Shown: positions 5,037 to 5,211 of the stretch, piece after piece | Numbering within the stretch: the stretch's first letter is position 1 | How the letters are laid out: every line of letters begins with the position of its first letter | From: an uncultured Lachnospiraceae bacterium | GTDB taxonomy: Bacteria; Bacillota; Clostridia; Lachnospirales; Lachnospiraceae | Assembly: GCA_900554925.1 (NCBI GenBank) | Contig: USJG01000157.1 | Location: 1-5,211 of the forward strand | Reading direction: 5' to 3' | DNA: 5,211 nt | Program-made: the position numbers and the translations under genes | Notes under the pieces: generated by a model | The model's database searches: none | What the model was told of the DNA's origin: nothing | The model's input: the letters and a program-made list of their open reading frames with translations, nothing else

Positions 5037-5211
5037 ATGGAGAAATTTATCGTAACACCCAAAGAAGATAAATCTGTCACCATGACGATACGCATAGATA
5101 GAGCCTTGCAAGAGGAATATAACGATTTAGCAGCTAAAACGAATCGTTCTCGTAATGAACTAATCAGCATGGCTTTACAATATGCCCTTGACCACATGGA
5201 ATTGAAAGATG
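5037..5211 (+). CDS. Ribbon-helix-helix (CopG/Arc-like) DNA-binding protein, C-terminus beyond the window
   Basis: An open frame of 58 codons runs off the right edge. GGAGG (5023-5027) lies 9 nt before the ATG. After a short charged arm, residues 14-21 (VTMTIRID) form the DNA-contacting beta strand. Residues 22-35 form helix A, NRSR is the turn, and residues 39-54 (RNELISMALQYALDHM) form helix B. This is the standard ribbon-helix-helix order, in which two chains pair their strands and insert them in the major groove. Relatives act as autorepressors of plasmid copy-control, toxin-antitoxin or conjugative-element genes. Which role applies here depends on the next gene, which is not visible. It is transcribed away from the membrane-protein gene through a shared 148-bp promoter region containing inverted half-sites. 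Confidence 0.85.
   Translation, partial: MEKFIVTPKEDKSVTMTIRIDRALQEEYNDLAAKTNRSRNELISMALQYALDHMELKD

Noticed and set aside
5012..5197. 61-codon minus-strand open frame at the right end
   Set aside because: It is antisense to the ribbon-helix-helix gene, which has a perfect ribosome site and a clear fold pattern.

Overview
The window looks like Firmicutes DNA, most likely from the class Clostridia and plausibly a gut Lachnospiraceae-type genome. This rests on strong GGAGG-type ribosome sites, moderate G+C, frequent AGG/ATA codons and the protein types present. It is an inference from style, not an identification.

Region 1 (1-4155, minus strand) holds two large paralogous proteins built on the chemotaxis methylesterase/methyltransferase pair. 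The downstream gene (1-1691, cut by the left edge) is a CheB-CheR-PAS fusion with its visible catalytic motifs intact. The upstream gene (1807-4155) has the same CheB-CheR-PAS order but carries an XRE/Cro-type helix-turn-helix at its N-terminus. It has lost the CheB catalytic His and Asp and key CheR residues, and it ends in a long Leu/Asn heptad coiled coil with no further output domain. The two CheR lobes still align without gaps, with 58 of 144 residues identical by hand count. The simplest reading is a duplicated enzyme turned into a DNA-binding regulator beside its active sister. This pair is the most interesting content of the window. The genes are 115 bp apart with no recognisable terminator between them, so co-transcription is likely. 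No receptor, CheA or CheW gene is visible.

Region 2 (4156-4378) is noncoding. It has a near-consensus -10 box for the regulator gene with no recognisable -35. Overlapping the -35 position is an array of 10-bp direct repeats (three contiguous copies, two exact, plus two more about 30 bp further upstream). Next comes a strong hairpin/T-tract terminator that closes the next gene.

Region 3 (4379-5211) has lower G+C by spot count (41% over 4501-4740 against 53% over 3481-3720). It carries a small, membrane-anchored protein of unknown function (4379-4888, minus). Divergent from it is the start of a ribbon-helix-helix DNA-binding protein (5037 to the right edge, plus), of a kind common on plasmids and integrative elements. 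Their shared promoter region has near-consensus -10 boxes in both directions and a pair of inverted half-sites. This part may be a different genetic unit from the CheB/CheR pair, with the terminator at about 4323-4362 as the visible transcriptional divide.
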